From contig NZ_BMRP01000001.1 of NCBI RefSeq assembly GCF_014648695.1, forward strand, positions 702,294 to 766,293: a DNA stretch of 64,000 nucleotides. Direction: 5' to 3'. The number at the start of each line of letters is the position of its first letter. Positions within the stretch are counted from its first letter, which is position 1. This stretch comes from Streptomyces albospinus. Lineage in GTDB: Bacteria > Actinomycetota > Actinomycetes > Streptomycetales > Streptomycetaceae. The position numbers were made by a program, and so were the translations under genes. The notes under the pieces were generated by a model that saw only the letters and a list, made by a program, of their open reading frames with translations, did not search any database and was not told the DNA's origin. This document shows, piece after piece, positions 27,453 to 36,696 of the stretch.

Positions 27453-27492
27453 GACGGCGGGGGAGGGCGCCACGAGCGCCGCCCCCGCCGTC
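27453..27492 (+). terminator. Intercistronic hairpin between rpsB and tsf
   Basis: An outer 11-bp stem (27453-27463 with 27482-27492) and an inner 5-bp stem (27466-27470 with 27476-27480) form an extended GC-rich hairpin, 18 nt after the rpsB stop. It probably causes partial termination or RNA processing, lowering tsf relative to rpsB. A/T-richer sequence with ATCTTTCGACTTTCGCGATT follows before tsf. Confidence 0.65.
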
Positions 27493-27542
27493 CACCCGTA
27501 GATCTTTCGACTTTCGCGATTTCGAGAAGAGACTCACAGACC

Positions 27543-28379
27543 ATGGCGAACTACACCGCCGCTGACGTCAAGAAGCTCCGCGAGCTCACCGGCGCCGGCA
27601 TGATGGACTGCAAGAAGGCCCTGGAAGAGGCCGCGGGCGACGTCGACAAGGCCGTCGAGGTCCTGCGCGTCAAGGGCCAGAAGGGCGTCGCCAAGCGCGA
27701 GGGCCGCTCCGCCGAGAACGGCGCTGTGGTCTCCGTGATCGCCGCCGACAACGCTTCCGGCCTCATCCTGGAGCTGAAGTGCGAGACGGACTTCGTCGCC
27801 AAGGGCGAGAAGTTCCAGTCCGTCGCCAGCGCCCTGGCCGCGCACGTCGCCAAGACCAACCCGGCCGACATCGAGGCCCTGCTCGCCTCCGAGATCGAGG
27901 CCGGCAAGACCGTCCAGGCGTACGTCGACGAGGCCAACGCGAACCTCGGCGAGAAGATCGTCCTGGACCGCTTCGCGCAGTTCTCCGGCGGCTACGTGTC
28001 GGCGTACATGCACCGCACCATGCCTGACCTGCCGCCGCAGATCGGTGTCCTCGTCGAGCTCGACAAGGAGAACGCCGAGATCGCCAAGGGCATTGCGCAG
28101 CACATCGCCGCCTTCGCCCCGCGGTACCTCTCCAAGGAGGACGTCCCGGCCGAGGTCGTCGAGGCCGAGCGTCGCGTCGCCGAGGAGACCACCCGCGCCG
28201 AGGGCAAGCCCGAGGCTGCGCTGCCGAAGATCGTCGAGGGTCGCATCAACGGCTTCTTCAAGGACGCGACGCTGCTCGGTCAGCCGTACGCGCTCGACAA
28301 CAAGAAGTCCGTCGAGAAGGTCCTCCAGGAGGCCGGTGTCACCCTGAAGCGCTTCTCGCGCATCAAGGTCGGCATCTGA
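27543..28379 (+). CDS. tsf: Elongation factor Ts
   Basis: 278 residues from ATG 27543. EF-Ts exchanges GDP for GTP on EF-Tu. The N-terminal UBA-like module (VKKLRELTGAGMMDCKKAL) and the core signature (LKCETDFVAKGEKF) are present. The C-terminal repeat ends KRFSRIKVGI. It follows rpsB by 107 nt across a hairpin. Gene length and motifs match actinobacterial EF-Ts. Confidence 0.98.
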   Translation: MANYTAADVKKLRELTGAGMMDCKKALEEAAGDVDKAVEVLRVKGQKGVAKREGRSAENGAVVSVIAADNASGLILELKCETDFVAKGEKFQSVASALAAHVAKTNPADIEALLASEIEAGKTVQAYVDEANANLGEKIVLDRFAQFSGGYVSAYMHRTMPDLPPQIGVLVELDKENAEIAKGIAQHIAAFAPRYLSKEDVPAEVVEAERRVAEETTRAEGKPEAALPKIVEGRINGFFKDATLLGQPYALDNKKSVEKVLQEAGVTLKRFSRIKVGI

Positions 28380-28407
28380 GAGCCTGCCGCGAAGGCAGCG
28401 AATGACC

Positions 28408-28428
28408 TACGACCCCGCTAGGGTCGTA
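28408..28428 (+). terminator. Hairpin between tsf and pyrH
   Basis: TACGACCC (28408-28415) pairs with GGGTCGTA (28421-28428) around CGCTA. A smaller stem, CTGCC/GGCAG, lies just before at 28384-28398, and CGGCCG-CTCAA-CGGCCG follows. There is no T-run. This is a likely termination zone after tsf in the 164-nt gap before pyrH. Confidence 0.5.
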
Positions 28429-28543
28429 CGCAGTCGGCCGCTCAACGGCCGGCCGCAGATGTGACGAGGAGGCCATTGCCGCACAGGGATCTGGACCAGA
28501 CCCACGGCAGTGGCCTTCTTCGTATGTGCACGAGGAGAGCTCA

Positions 28544-29314
28544 ATGAATCACGGTGCCGACGGCGCGGACACACACAAAGCCGGTAACGGCGGCAGGCGG
28601 CGCTTCCTTCTGAAGCTGTCGGGCGAGGCGTTCGCCGGTGGCGGAGGACTGGGTGTCGACCCCGATGTCGTGCACGCCATCGCCCGCGAGATCGCCGCGG
28701 TGGTCCGCGACGGCTACGAGATCGCCATCGTGATCGGCGGCGGCAACTTCTTCCGCGGCGCCGAACTCCAGCAGCGCGGCATGGACCGGGCCCGCTCCGA
28801 CTACATGGGCATGCTGGGTACGGTCATGAACTGCCTGGCCCTCCAGGACTTCCTGGAGAAGGAGGGCATCGACTCCCGCGTCCAGACCGCCATCACCATG
28901 GGCCAGGTCGCGGAGCCGTACATTCCGCTGCGCGCGGTGCGCCACCTGGAGAAGGGCCGGGTCGTCATCTTCGGCGCCGGTATGGGCATGCCGTACTTCT
29001 CCACCGACACCACCGCCGCCCAGCGCGCCCTGGAGATCGACGCCGAGGCCATGCTGATGGGCAAGAACGGTGTGGACGGTGTCTACGACTCCGATCCGAA
29101 GCAGAACCCGGACGCGGTCAAGTTCGACGCCCTCGAATACGGCGAGGTGATCACCCGCGATCTGAAGGTCGCCGATGCCACCGCCGTCACGCTGTGCCGG
29201 GACAACAAGCTCCCGATTCTCGTGTTCGAGCTGCTCGCCGAGGGCAACATCGCGCGTGCGGTGAAGGGTGAGAAGATCGGCACGCTCGTCAGCGATCAGA
29301 ACACCCGGGCCTGA
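28544..29314 (+). CDS. pyrH: UMP kinase
   Basis: 256 residues from ATG 28544, preceded by GAGGAG. Hexameric UMP kinase of the amino-acid-kinase fold; it makes UDP from UMP and is controlled by GTP and UTP. Motifs are [59 protein letters not shown] and a C-terminal [18 protein letters not shown]. An N-terminal extension of about 18 residues is specific to this protein. The order tsf-pyrH-frr-cdsA is widely conserved, linking translation and pyrimidine supply. Confidence 0.98.
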   Translation: MNHGADGADTHKAGNGGRRRFLLKLSGEAFAGGGGLGVDPDVVHAIAREIAAVVRDGYEIAIVIGGGNFFRGAELQQRGMDRARSDYMGMLGTVMNCLALQDFLEKEGIDSRVQTAITMGQVAEPYIPLRAVRHLEKGRVVIFGAGMGMPYFSTDTTAAQRALEIDAEAMLMGKNGVDGVYDSDPKQNPDAVKFDALEYGEVITRDLKVADATAVTLCRDNKLPILVFELLAEGNIARAVKGEKIGTLVSDQNTRA

Positions 29315-29489
29315 CGGCCCCAACTGCCGTGATTCCGTACGGGCATCGGCCCGCACGGGCGGCAACTCCCGGCCGTGGGAAGACCTCGGTACGGGGATGG
29401 ACAACCGCCTGCCGGTCGGACACCGTGCAGGAGAAGACGCGCGGCAGGGGCGAGGCTCTGCTTCTTACCGAAAAGACCAGGAGCAAGTG

Positions 29490-30047
29490 GTGATCGAAGA
29501 GATCCTCCTCGAAGCCGAGGAGAAGATGGAGAAGGCCGTCGTGGTCGCCAAGGAGGACTTCGCCGCGATCCGCACCGGGCGTGCGCACCCGGCCATGTTC
29601 AACAAGATCGTGGCGGACTACTACGGCGCCATGACGCCGATCAACCAGCTGGCGTCGTTCTCGGTGCCGGAGCCGCGGATGGCCGTGGTGACCCCGTTCG
29701 ACAAGAGCGCGCTGCGCAACATCGAGCAGGCGATCCGTGACTCGGACCTCGGTGTCAACCCGAGCAACGACGGCAACATCATCCGTGTGACGTTCCCGGA
29801 GCTCACCGAGGAGCGCCGCCGCGAGTTCATCAAGGTCGCCAAGAACAAGGCCGAGGACTCGAAGATCTCGATCCGCAGCGTGCGTCGCAAGGCCAAGGAA
29901 GCGCTCGACAAGCTCGTCAAGGACAAGGAGTCCGGCGAGGACGAGGTACGCCGCGCCGAGAAGGAGCTCGACGACGTCACCGCGAAGTACGTCGCGCAGG
30001 TGGACGAGCTCCTCAAGCACAAGGAATCCGAGCTCCTAGAGGTCTGA
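29490..30047 (+). CDS. frr: Ribosome recycling factor
   Basis: 185 residues from GTG 29490 (a second GTG lies 3 nt upstream); GGAG is 8 nt before. RRF splits post-termination ribosomes with EF-G. Core motifs are [34 protein letters not shown] and [20 protein letters not shown], and the tail is [14 protein letters not shown]. Its length of 185 is the family norm, which supports this start over longer ones. The stop overlaps the cdsA start by 1 nt. Confidence 0.97.
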   Translation: MIEEILLEAEEKMEKAVVVAKEDFAAIRTGRAHPAMFNKIVADYYGAMTPINQLASFSVPEPRMAVVTPFDKSALRNIEQAIRDSDLGVNPSNDGNIIRVTFPELTEERRREFIKVAKNKAEDSKISIRSVRRKAKEALDKLVKDKESGEDEVRRAEKELDDVTAKYVAQVDELLKHKESELLEV

Positions 30048-31186
30048 TGAACGAGTCATCCTGGGGGGCCCCGCCCGGAACCGGCCAATGGGGACCGCCC
30101 GATCACGGACCGGCCGCCTCGCTGCGCGGGGTGGCGCCCCCCGTCCCGGCGGGTCCCGTGCACGACCGGGGCGACGCGGCGCAGACTCGGCCCATGCCCA
30201 TCGTGCCCGAGCCGGGCGGACACCAGGACGACCATCGGGACATCCGGGACGACCGGGGGGCTGCTCGGCTGAGCGGCCCCCCGTTCCGCGACGACAGGCC
30301 GCAGGAGCCCATGCCCACCTCTCTCCCCGGGTCCGACAGCGCGCCGAACCCCGAGAAACCGAAGAAGAAGAGCGCGGGGCGCAATCTGCGCGCCGCCATA
30401 GGGGTCGGCGCCGGCCTCGGCGCGGTCATCCTCGCCTCGCTCTTCGTCTACAAGCCGGTGTTCATCGGCGTGATAGCGATCGCTGTCGTCGTGGGGCTGT
30501 GGGAGCTGACCTCGCGGCTGTCGGAGCGCAAGGACATCCGGGTGCCGCTGGTGCCGCTCGCGGTCGGCGGCACCGCCATGGTGGTCGCCGGATACGTCCG
30601 CGGGGCCGAGGGGGCGTGGGTGGCGATGGCGCTGACCGCGCTGGCCGTCCTCGTGTGGCGGATGACCGAGGCGCCCGAGAACTATCTGCGGGATGTCACG
30701 GCGGGCGTCTTCGCGGCGTTCTACGTGCCGTTCCTGGCGACGTTCGTGGCGCTGATGCTCGCGGCCGGGGACGACGGGCCGCAGCGGGTGCTGACGTTCC
30801 TGCTGCTGACGGTCGTCAGCGACACCGGGGCCTACGCGGTCGGCTGGCGGTTCGGCAGGAAGAAGCTCGCGCCGCGCATCAGCCCCGGCAAGACCCGTGA
30901 AGGGCTCGTCGGTGCGGTGCTGTTCGCGATGGTGGCGGGCGCGCTGTGCATGGAGTTCCTGATCAAGGGCGGTGCCTGGTGGCAGGGGCTGCTGCTCGGT
31001 CTCGCGGTCGCGGCCAGCGCGACCCTCGGCGACCTCGGCGAATCCATGATCAAGCGCGATCTCGGGATCAAGGACATGGGCACCCTGCTGCCCGGCCACG
31101 GCGGCATCATGGACCGCCTGGACTCCCTGCTGCCGACCGCGCCGGTGGTCTGGCTGCTGTTCGTGATCTTCGTGGGATCGGGCTGA
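30047..31186 (+). CDS. cdsA: Phosphatidate cytidylyltransferase CdsA
   Basis: 379 residues. Integral membrane enzyme making CDP-diacylglycerol from phosphatidic acid and CTP, the precursor of all phospholipids. The first 110 residues are a Pro/Asp-rich cytoplasmic extension; about seven hydrophobic segments follow. The CDP-diglyceride synthetase signature is complete (SMIKRDLGIKDMGTLLPGHG, then GIMDRLDS). The ATG overlaps the frr stop, giving coupled translation. The long disordered N-terminus is common in actinobacterial CdsA. Confidence 0.95.
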   Translation: MNESSWGAPPGTGQWGPPDHGPAASLRGVAPPVPAGPVHDRGDAAQTRPMPIVPEPGGHQDDHRDIRDDRGAARLSGPPFRDDRPQEPMPTSLPGSDSAPNPEKPKKKSAGRNLRAAIGVGAGLGAVILASLFVYKPVFIGVIAIAVVVGLWELTSRLSERKDIRVPLVPLAVGGTAMVVAGYVRGAEGAWVAMALTALAVLVWRMTEAPENYLRDVTAGVFAAFYVPFLATFVALMLAAGDDGPQRVLTFLLLTVVSDTGAYAVGWRFGRKKLAPRISPGKTREGLVGAVLFAMVAGALCMEFLIKGGAWWQGLLLGLAVAASATLGDLGESMIKRDLGIKDMGTLLPGHGGIMDRLDSLLPTAPVVWLLFVIFVGSG

Positions 31187-31205
31187 CCGGCGCCGGTTAC
31201 CCTTG

Positions 31206-31238
31206 AAGGGCGCGTCGCTCGCGGGCGATGCGCCCTTT
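31206..31238 (+). terminator. Terminator downstream of cdsA
   Basis: AAGGGCGC (31206-31213) pairs with GCGCCCTT (31230-31237), extended inward by about 5 bp with a wobble, followed by a short T-run. A second hairpin, CCCCGCG-AC-CGCGGGG, lies at 31242-31257. They separate the pyrH-frr-cdsA unit from rlmN. Confidence 0.6.
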
Positions 31239-31354
31239 GCGCCCCGCGACCGCGGGGGGTGATCCGTGAGGTCTTCCGGCTCCGGCTCCGTCCGGCCCCT
31301 GGCTCCGCGACAGCGGAGGACGCCCGGCCTCGTCGTACAGAGGAGATTCCACCC

Positions 31355-32467
31355 ATGGCACGCCCGGCCCCGGGAGAACTGACATTCGTCGCCCCCCGAG
31401 GGGCCAAGAAGCCGCCCCGGCACCTCGCCGACCTCAGCCCCGTCGAGCGCCGCGAGGCGGTGGCCGCGATCGGCGAGAAGCCGTTCCGGGCGAAGCAGCT
31501 GTCGCAGCACTACTTCGCGCGCTACGCGCACGACCCGGCGGAGTGGACCGACATCCCGGCGGCGGCGCGCGAGAAGCTGGCGGCGGAGCTGCTGCCGGAT
31601 CTGATGAACGTGGTGCGGCACATCTCGTGCGACGACGACACCACCCGCAAGACCCTGTGGCGGCTGCACGACGGCACGCTCGTCGAGTCGGTGCTGATGC
31701 GCTACCCGGACCGGGTCACCATGTGCATCTCCTCGCAGGCCGGCTGCGGAATGAACTGCCCGTTCTGCGCCACCGGACAGGCGGGCCTGGACCGCAACCT
31801 CTCCACCGCCGAGATCGTGCACCAGATCGTCGACGGGATGCGGGCACTGCGCGACGGCGAGGTGCCGGGTGGTCCGGCGCGGCTCTCCAACATCGTCTTC
31901 ATGGGGATGGGCGAGCCGCTCGCCAACTACAAGCGGGTGGTCGGCGCGATCCGGCGGCTGACCGACCCCGAGCCGGACGGGCTGGGGCTGTCCCAGCGCG
32001 GCATCACGGTCTCGACCGTCGGGCTGGTCCCGGCGATGCTGCGGTTCGCCGACGAGGGCTTCAAGTGCCGGCTCGCGGTGTCGCTGCACGCGCCCGACGA
32101 CGAGCTGCGCGACACCCTCGTGCCGGTCAACACCCGCTGGAAGGTGCGCGAGGTGCTGGACGCGGCGTGGGAGTACGCCGAGAAGTCCGGCCGCCGCATC
32201 TCGATCGAGTACGCGCTGATCCGCGACATCAACGACCAGGCGTGGCGCGGTGACCTGCTGGGGCGGCTGCTCAAGGGCAAGCGCGTCCATGTGAACCTCA
32301 TTCCGCTCAATCCGACGCCGGGTTCGAAGTGGACCGCCTCGCGGCCCGAGGACGAGCTGGCGTTCGTACGGGCCATCGAGGCGCATGGCGTTCCGGTGAC
32401 CGTCCGGGACACCCGCGGCCAGGAGATCGACGGCGCCTGCGGGCAGCTCGCCGCCTCGGAGCGCTGA
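31355..32467 (+). CDS. rlmN: 23S rRNA/tRNA (adenine-C2)-methyltransferase RlmN
   Basis: 370 residues from ATG 31355, preceded by AGAGGAGA. Radical-SAM enzyme that methylates A2503 of 23S rRNA and A37 of some tRNAs. The cluster-binding Cys131, Cys135 and Cys138 lie in [10 protein letters not shown] later Cys near the C terminus (DGACGQLA) is the second catalytic thiol. Other motifs are [23 protein letters not shown] and [12 protein letters not shown]. Intact and of normal length. It sits between cdsA and a TPP-controlled operon, with terminators on the left. Confidence 0.96.
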   Translation: MARPAPGELTFVAPRGAKKPPRHLADLSPVERREAVAAIGEKPFRAKQLSQHYFARYAHDPAEWTDIPAAAREKLAAELLPDLMNVVRHISCDDDTTRKTLWRLHDGTLVESVLMRYPDRVTMCISSQAGCGMNCPFCATGQAGLDRNLSTAEIVHQIVDGMRALRDGEVPGGPARLSNIVFMGMGEPLANYKRVVGAIRRLTDPEPDGLGLSQRGITVSTVGLVPAMLRFADEGFKCRLAVSLHAPDDELRDTLVPVNTRWKVREVLDAAWEYAEKSGRRISIEYALIRDINDQAWRGDLLGRLLKGKRVHVNLIPLNPTPGSKWTASRPEDELAFVRAIEAHGVPVTVRDTRGQEIDGACGQLAASER

Positions 32468-32502
32468 ACGCCCGCTGGTACGGTGTGCTCGAACAAATGC
32501 AC

Positions 32503-32613
32503 ATTCCGACAGGGGAGCGCCACAGCGCTGAGAGTGCGGAAACGTCGTAGTCGTACGGCGCCCGCAGACCCTTGAACCTCGCCCGGGTCATTCCGGGTAG
32601 GAAGTTCGGTCGT
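32503..32613 (+). promoter_or_regulatory. TPP riboswitch (THI element)
   Basis: Conserved aptamer blocks are present in order: AGGGGAGC at 32510-32517, GCTGAGAGTGCGG at 32526-32538, ACCCTTGAACCT at 32568-32579, then CGGGTCATTCCGGGTAGGAA at 32584-32603. These are the thi-box elements that bind thiamine pyrophosphate. CCGA (32507-32510) and TCGG (32606-32609) can close P1. It lies 36 nt after rlmN and upstream of thiB, so the importer should be shut off by TPP. Confidence 0.9.
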
Positions 32614-32628
32614 CACTCATGCTGTTGC

Positions 32629-32716
32629 GCCCTGCCCACCGTGCGTTGCCGTACGTCACCCGACGTCACGAGCGGCGGACACCGGGCAGGGCCGCGTCTC
32701 TTCCTGGCCAGCCAGG
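32629..32716 (+). promoter_or_regulatory. Candidate riboswitch expression platform with SD-blocking hairpin
   Basis: GCCCTGCCC (32629-32637) pairs with GGGCAGGGC (32684-32692) in a long-range stem. A local stem, CCTGG (32703-32707) with CCAGG (32712-32716), takes in the first bases of the AGGAGGA ribosome site at 32714-32720. The start GTG is at 32726. This favours control at translation initiation rather than a terminator, as there is no T-run. Confidence 0.55.
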
Positions 32717-32725
32717 AGGAAATCA

Positions 32726-33808
32726 GTGAGCACCACCAGCAGGATCACCGCGGCAGCGCTCGCCGCCGCGGCCGGCATGACCGCACTCGCCGCATGCGGC
32801 ACCTCAGGAGGCGGTGCCGGTGGCGCGGACGCCAAGACCGTCACGCTCGTCAGCCATGACTCGTTCAACGCCTCGAAGTCCGTACTGGCCGCGTTCGAGA
32901 AGGAGAGCGGCTACAAGGTCAAGGTGCTCAAGGGCGGGGATGCCGGCAAGGCCGTCAACCAGGCGATCCTGTCCAAGGACAACCCGCAGGGCGATGTCTT
33001 CTTCGGCATCGACAACACCCTGCTCTCGCGCGGCCTGAAGGCGGGCATCTTCAGCCCGTACCAGGCGAAGGGGCTGGACAGCGTCCCGGCCGACCTCCAG
33101 CTCGACAAGGACGCGCACCGCGTCACGCCCCTCGACTACGGCGACATCTGCGTCAACTACGACCGCGCCTACTTCGCCCAGCACAAGATCGCGCCGCCGC
33201 AGACCTTCGACGATCTGCTCAAGCCCCAGTACAAGGGGCTGCTCGTCACGGAGAATTCCGCGACGTCCTCTCCGGGGCTCGCCTTCCAGCTCGGGACCGC
33301 CGCGACGTACGGCGACGCCGGCTGGCCGGACTACTGGAAGAAGCTCAAGGCCAACGGCGTCGAGGTCGTCGACAGCTGGGAGCAGGCGTACAACGAGCGG
33401 TTCTCGGGCTCCGCGGCCGGCAAGGGCAAGGGGGACAAGCCCCTGGTCGTCTCCTACGCCTCCAGCCCGCCCGCCGAGGTGATGGACAAGAACCCGGCGC
33501 CCAAGGAGGCCCCGACCGGTGTCGCGACCGGCACCTGCTTCCGGCAGATCGAATTCGGCGGTCTGCTCAAGGGCGCCAAGAACGAGAAGGGCGGCAAGGC
33601 GCTGCTGGACTTCCTGCTGTCGAAGCAGTTCCAGGAGGACATGCCGCTCCAGATGTTCGTCAACCCGGCGCGCAAGGACGCCAAGGTGCCGGAGCTGTTC
33701 ACCAAGTACGGCGCGACGATCGACAAGCCGACGACGCTGGCCCCGGAGACGATCACCAAGAACCGTGAACAGTGGATCAAGCAGTGGTCCTCGCTCGTCC
33801 TGAAGTAG
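32726..33808 (+). CDS. thiB: Thiamine ABC transporter substrate-binding lipoprotein
   Basis: 360 residues from GTG 32726, preceded by AGGAGGAAA. A lipoprotein signal peptide ends with TALAACG (Cys24 lipidated). The mature part is a periplasmic-binding fold of the ThiB/TbpA group (VTLVSHDSFNASKSVLAAFE; NPQGDVFFGIDNTLLSRGL; LDYGDICVNYD; ENSATSSPGLAFQLGTA). It captures thiamine outside the membrane and hands it to ThiP. The TPP riboswitch upstream supports the substrate. The next gene begins within its last codons, so the three genes form one operon. Confidence 0.93.
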   Translation: MSTTSRITAAALAAAAGMTALAACGTSGGGAGGADAKTVTLVSHDSFNASKSVLAAFEKESGYKVKVLKGGDAGKAVNQAILSKDNPQGDVFFGIDNTLLSRGLKAGIFSPYQAKGLDSVPADLQLDKDAHRVTPLDYGDICVNYDRAYFAQHKIAPPQTFDDLLKPQYKGLLVTENSATSSPGLAFQLGTAATYGDAGWPDYWKKLKANGVEVVDSWEQAYNERFSGSAAGKGKGDKPLVVSYASSPPAEVMDKNPAPKEAPTGVATGTCFRQIEFGGLLKGAKNEKGGKALLDFLLSKQFQEDMPLQMFVNPARKDAKVPELFTKYGATIDKPTTLAPETITKNREQWIKQWSSLVLK

Positions 33809-35547
33809 CCCGCGCCCGCCTCCGGAGGCCCGCGCGGGGAACGGCGGTGCGGCTCGGCCTGATGGCCGTGCCGCTCGCCTTCTTCGCGCTGTTCTTCGCC
33901 TACCCCGTCGTCGCGATCGTCGGACGGGGGCTGAAGGACGGCGGACAGTGGCAACTCGGCCGGCTCGGCACCGTACTGAGCGACCCGGACGTCCTCCATG
34001 TGCTGTGGTTCACCCTCTGGCAGGCAGCCGCCTCGACCGGTCTGACCCTGCTGATCGCGCTGCCCGGCGCCTATGTCTTCGCGCGCTTCGACTTCCCCGG
34101 CAAACAGCTGCTCCGGGCGGTGGTGGCAGTGCCGTTCGTGCTGCCGACCGTCGTCGTCGGCGCGGCGTTCCTCGCGCTGGTCGGCAGGGGCGGGCTGCTG
34201 GACGACCTGTGGGGCGTGCGGCTGGACACCTCGGTGTGGGCGATCCTGCTGGCACATGTCTTCTTCAACTACGCGGTGGTCGTCCGCACCGTCGGCGGGC
34301 TCTGGAGCCAGCTCGATCCACGGCAGGAAGAGGCGGCGCGCGTGCTCGGCGCCGGACGGTTCGCGGCCTGGCGGCGGGTGACACTGCCCGCTCTGGGGCC
34401 CGCCGTCGCGGCGGCTGCGCTGATGGTCTTCCTCTTCACCTTCACCTCGTTCGGCGTCGTGCAGATTCTGGGCGGGCCCACCTTCTCGACGCTGGAGGTG
34501 GAGATCTACCGGCAGACCGCCGACTTCCTGGATCTGCCGACGGCCGCCGTCCTGACGCTGGTCCAGTTCGCGGCGGTGCTGGGGCTGTTGGCGCTGCACG
34601 CCTGGACCGTGCGCCGGCGGGAATCCGCGCTGCGGCTGGTGGACGCGTCGCAGACCGCACGCCGACCGCGCGGGCGGGGACAGTGGGCGCTCCTGTGGAG
34701 CACGCTCGTGGTCATCGCCGTGCTGCTCGTCCTGCCGCTGGCCGTCCTCGTCGAGCGGTCCTTCGCCGGGCCCGGCGGCTACGGGCTGGTCTTCTACCGG
34801 ACGCTCCGCTCCGCGGCAGCCGCCGACAGCACCTTCGCCGTCGCGCCGCTCGACGCCGTGGGGAACTCCCTTGCCTACGCCGCGGCGGCCACCGTGATCG
34901 CCGTGCTGGTGGGCGGGCTGGCCGCAGCGGCCCTGACGCGTCCCGCGCCGCGTACCGGCCCCGCCCGGCGGACCTCGATGGCCGGCCGGCTCGTCCGCGG
35001 CTTCGACGCGCTGCTGATGCTGCCGCTGGGAGTCTCCGCGGTGACCGTCGGCTTCGGCTTTCTGATCACCCTCGACAAGCCTCCCCTGGATCTGCGCGAC
35101 TCCTGGTGGCTGGTGCCGCTCGCACAGGCGCTGGTGGGCGTGCCGTTCGTGGTCCGGACGATGCTGCCCGTGCTGCGGGCGGTCGACGGGCGGCTGCGGG
35201 AGGCGGCGGCCGTTCTCGGCGCCTCGCCGTGGCGGGTCTGGCGCGAGGTGGACCTGCCGATGGTGCGGCGGGCGCTGCTGATCGCGGCGGGCTTCGCCTT
35301 CGCCGTCTCGCTCGGGGAGTTCGGCGCGACCGTCTTCATCGCGCGGCCGGACCACCCCACGCTGCCGGTGGCCGTGGCACGGCTGCTGGGGCGTGCCGGG
35401 GAACTCAACTACGGGCAGGCGATGGCCCTGTCGACCATCCTGATGGTGGTGTGCGCCGGCGCCCTGCTGGCCCTGGAGCGCATCCGCCCCCAGCCTCGAA
35501 CAGGCTCGGCCGGGGGGACCCCCATCGACCACTCCGGGGAGTTCTAG
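33784..35547 (+). CDS. thiP: Thiamine ABC transporter permease ThiP
   Basis: 587 residues from GTG 33784; GTG 33772 or GTG 33847 (after GGGGAAC) are alternatives, and the first overlaps thiB. About twelve membrane helices form two fused permease halves. Each half has an EAA loop: EEAARVLGAGRFAAWRRVTL (about 180-200) and REAAAVLGASPWRVWREVDL (about 475-495). The fused, two-EAA layout is typical of ThiP. It forms the channel used by ThiB and ThiQ. Start codon choice is not settled by the sequence. Confidence 0.92.
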   Translation: MVLARPEVARARLRRPARGTAVRLGLMAVPLAFFALFFAYPVVAIVGRGLKDGGQWQLGRLGTVLSDPDVLHVLWFTLWQAAASTGLTLLIALPGAYVFARFDFPGKQLLRAVVAVPFVLPTVVVGAAFLALVGRGGLLDDLWGVRLDTSVWAILLAHVFFNYAVVVRTVGGLWSQLDPRQEEAARVLGAGRFAAWRRVTLPALGPAVAAAALMVFLFTFTSFGVVQILGGPTFSTLEVEIYRQTADFLDLPTAAVLTLVQFAAVLGLLALHAWTVRRRESALRLVDASQTARRPRGRGQWALLWSTLVVIAVLLVLPLAVLVERSFAGPGGYGLVFYRTLRSAAAADSTFAVAPLDAVGNSLAYAAAATVIAVLVGGLAAAALTRPAPRTGPARRTSMAGRLVRGFDALLMLPLGVSAVTVGFGFLITLDKPPLDLRDSWWLVPLAQALVGVPFVVRTMLPVLRAVDGRLREAAAVLGASPWRVWREVDLPMVRRALLIAAGFAFAVSLGEFGATVFIARPDHPTLPVAVARLLGRAGELNYGQAMALSTILMVVCAGALLALERIRPQPRTGSAGGTPIDHSGEF

Positions 35548-36618
35548 ATGACGGCGCAGGCCGGAAGCACGGCACGGGAACTGCTGCGGCTGGGCGGGGT
35601 GACCGTCCGCTTCGGCGCACCCGGCGGGCGCCCGGCGCTCGACGCGGTGGACCTGGATGTCGCCGCGCAGGAAATCGTGTGCGTCCTCGGGCCCAGCGGC
35701 AGCGGCAAGTCGACACTGCTGCGCGTGGTGGCCGGTCTCCAGCAGGCCGATGCGGGCGACGTGCTGCTGGAGGGGCGGGACCAGGCGGGGGTGCCGACGC
35801 ACCGGCGCGGGGTCGGCCTGATGTTCCAGGACCACCAGCTCTTCCCGCAGCGGGATGTCGCGGGGAACGTCGCCTTCGGGCTGCGGATGCGGCGCTCCGC
35901 GCGCGCCGAGCAGGAGCGTACGGTCGCCGAACTGCTCGACCTCGTCGGGCTCCCCGGCGCCCAGCGGCGGGCCGTCGCCTCGCTGTCCGGTGGTGAACAG
36001 CAGCGGGTCGCGCTGGCCCGTGCCCTCGCCCCCCGCCCCCGGCTGCTGATGCTCGACGAGCCGCTCGGCCAGCTGGACCGCGGACTGCGTGAACGGCTGG
36101 TCGTCGAACTGCGGCGGCTCTTCCGGGAGTTGGGTACCACGGTGCTCGCCGTCACCCACGACCAGGGCGAGGCTTTCGCGCTCGCCGACCGGGTCGTGGT
36201 GATGCAGGACGGCAGGATCGCGCAGAGCGGCAGCCCCCTCGACGTCTGGCAGCGGCCCGCCACGGAATTCGTCGCCCGGTTCCTCGGCTTCGACAACGTG
36301 GTCGAGGCGACGGTGCAGGGCGAAGCCGCGGTCACGCCCTGGGGCAAGGTGCCGGTGCCGGAGGGCACTTCGGACGGTCCGTGCCGCCTGCTCGTACGCC
36401 CCGCCGGCGTACGGCTGACGTCCGCGGAGAACGGACTGCCCTGCACGGTCGCGGCCCGCACGTTCCGCGGCACCCATGTGGCACTGCTGCTTCAGCCGGC
36501 GGGCGGGCCGCAGATGGAGGCGGCCTGCCCGCTCCGCGAGGCGCCGGAGACGGGAGCGCGGGTAGGGGTTTCCTTCGCCGCCGAGGACGTGGTGGTGCTG
36601 GACGCCTCGGCGGGATGA
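35548..36618 (+). CDS. thiQ: Thiamine ABC transporter ATPase
   Basis: 356 residues, ATG directly after the thiP stop. Walker A GPSGSGKSTLL, Q-loop LMFQDHQLFPQRDVAGN, signature LSGGEQQRVALARAL, Walker B LLMLDEPLGQLDR and the H-loop AVTHDQGEAF are all intact. Residues 240-356 form a TOBE-like regulatory domain, longer than in enteric ThiQ and closer to iron- and sugar-type ATPases. Its partners and the riboswitch argue for thiamine. It ends 78 nt before a convergent DMT-type gene. Confidence 0.92.
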   Translation: MTAQAGSTARELLRLGGVTVRFGAPGGRPALDAVDLDVAAQEIVCVLGPSGSGKSTLLRVVAGLQQADAGDVLLEGRDQAGVPTHRRGVGLMFQDHQLFPQRDVAGNVAFGLRMRRSARAEQERTVAELLDLVGLPGAQRRAVASLSGGEQQRVALARALAPRPRLLMLDEPLGQLDRGLRERLVVELRRLFRELGTTVLAVTHDQGEAFALADRVVVMQDGRIAQSGSPLDVWQRPATEFVARFLGFDNVVEATVQGEAAVTPWGKVPVPEGTSDGPCRLLVRPAGVRLTSAENGLPCTVAARTFRGTHVALLLQPAGGPQMEAACPLREAPETGARVGVSFAAEDVVVLDASAG

Positions 36619-36696
36619 CCGTGTCGGCGCGCCTGCTCGCCGGGTGCGGGGCAAGGCCGGGCCGGCTCGCCGCCACCCCGGCCGTCGTTCACCGCG

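Noticed and set aside
33454..36654. 1066-codon minus-strand frame over thiB-thiP-thiQ
   Set aside because: Arg/His/Gln-rich composition with no domain, fully antisense to three recognisable thiamine-transport genes.
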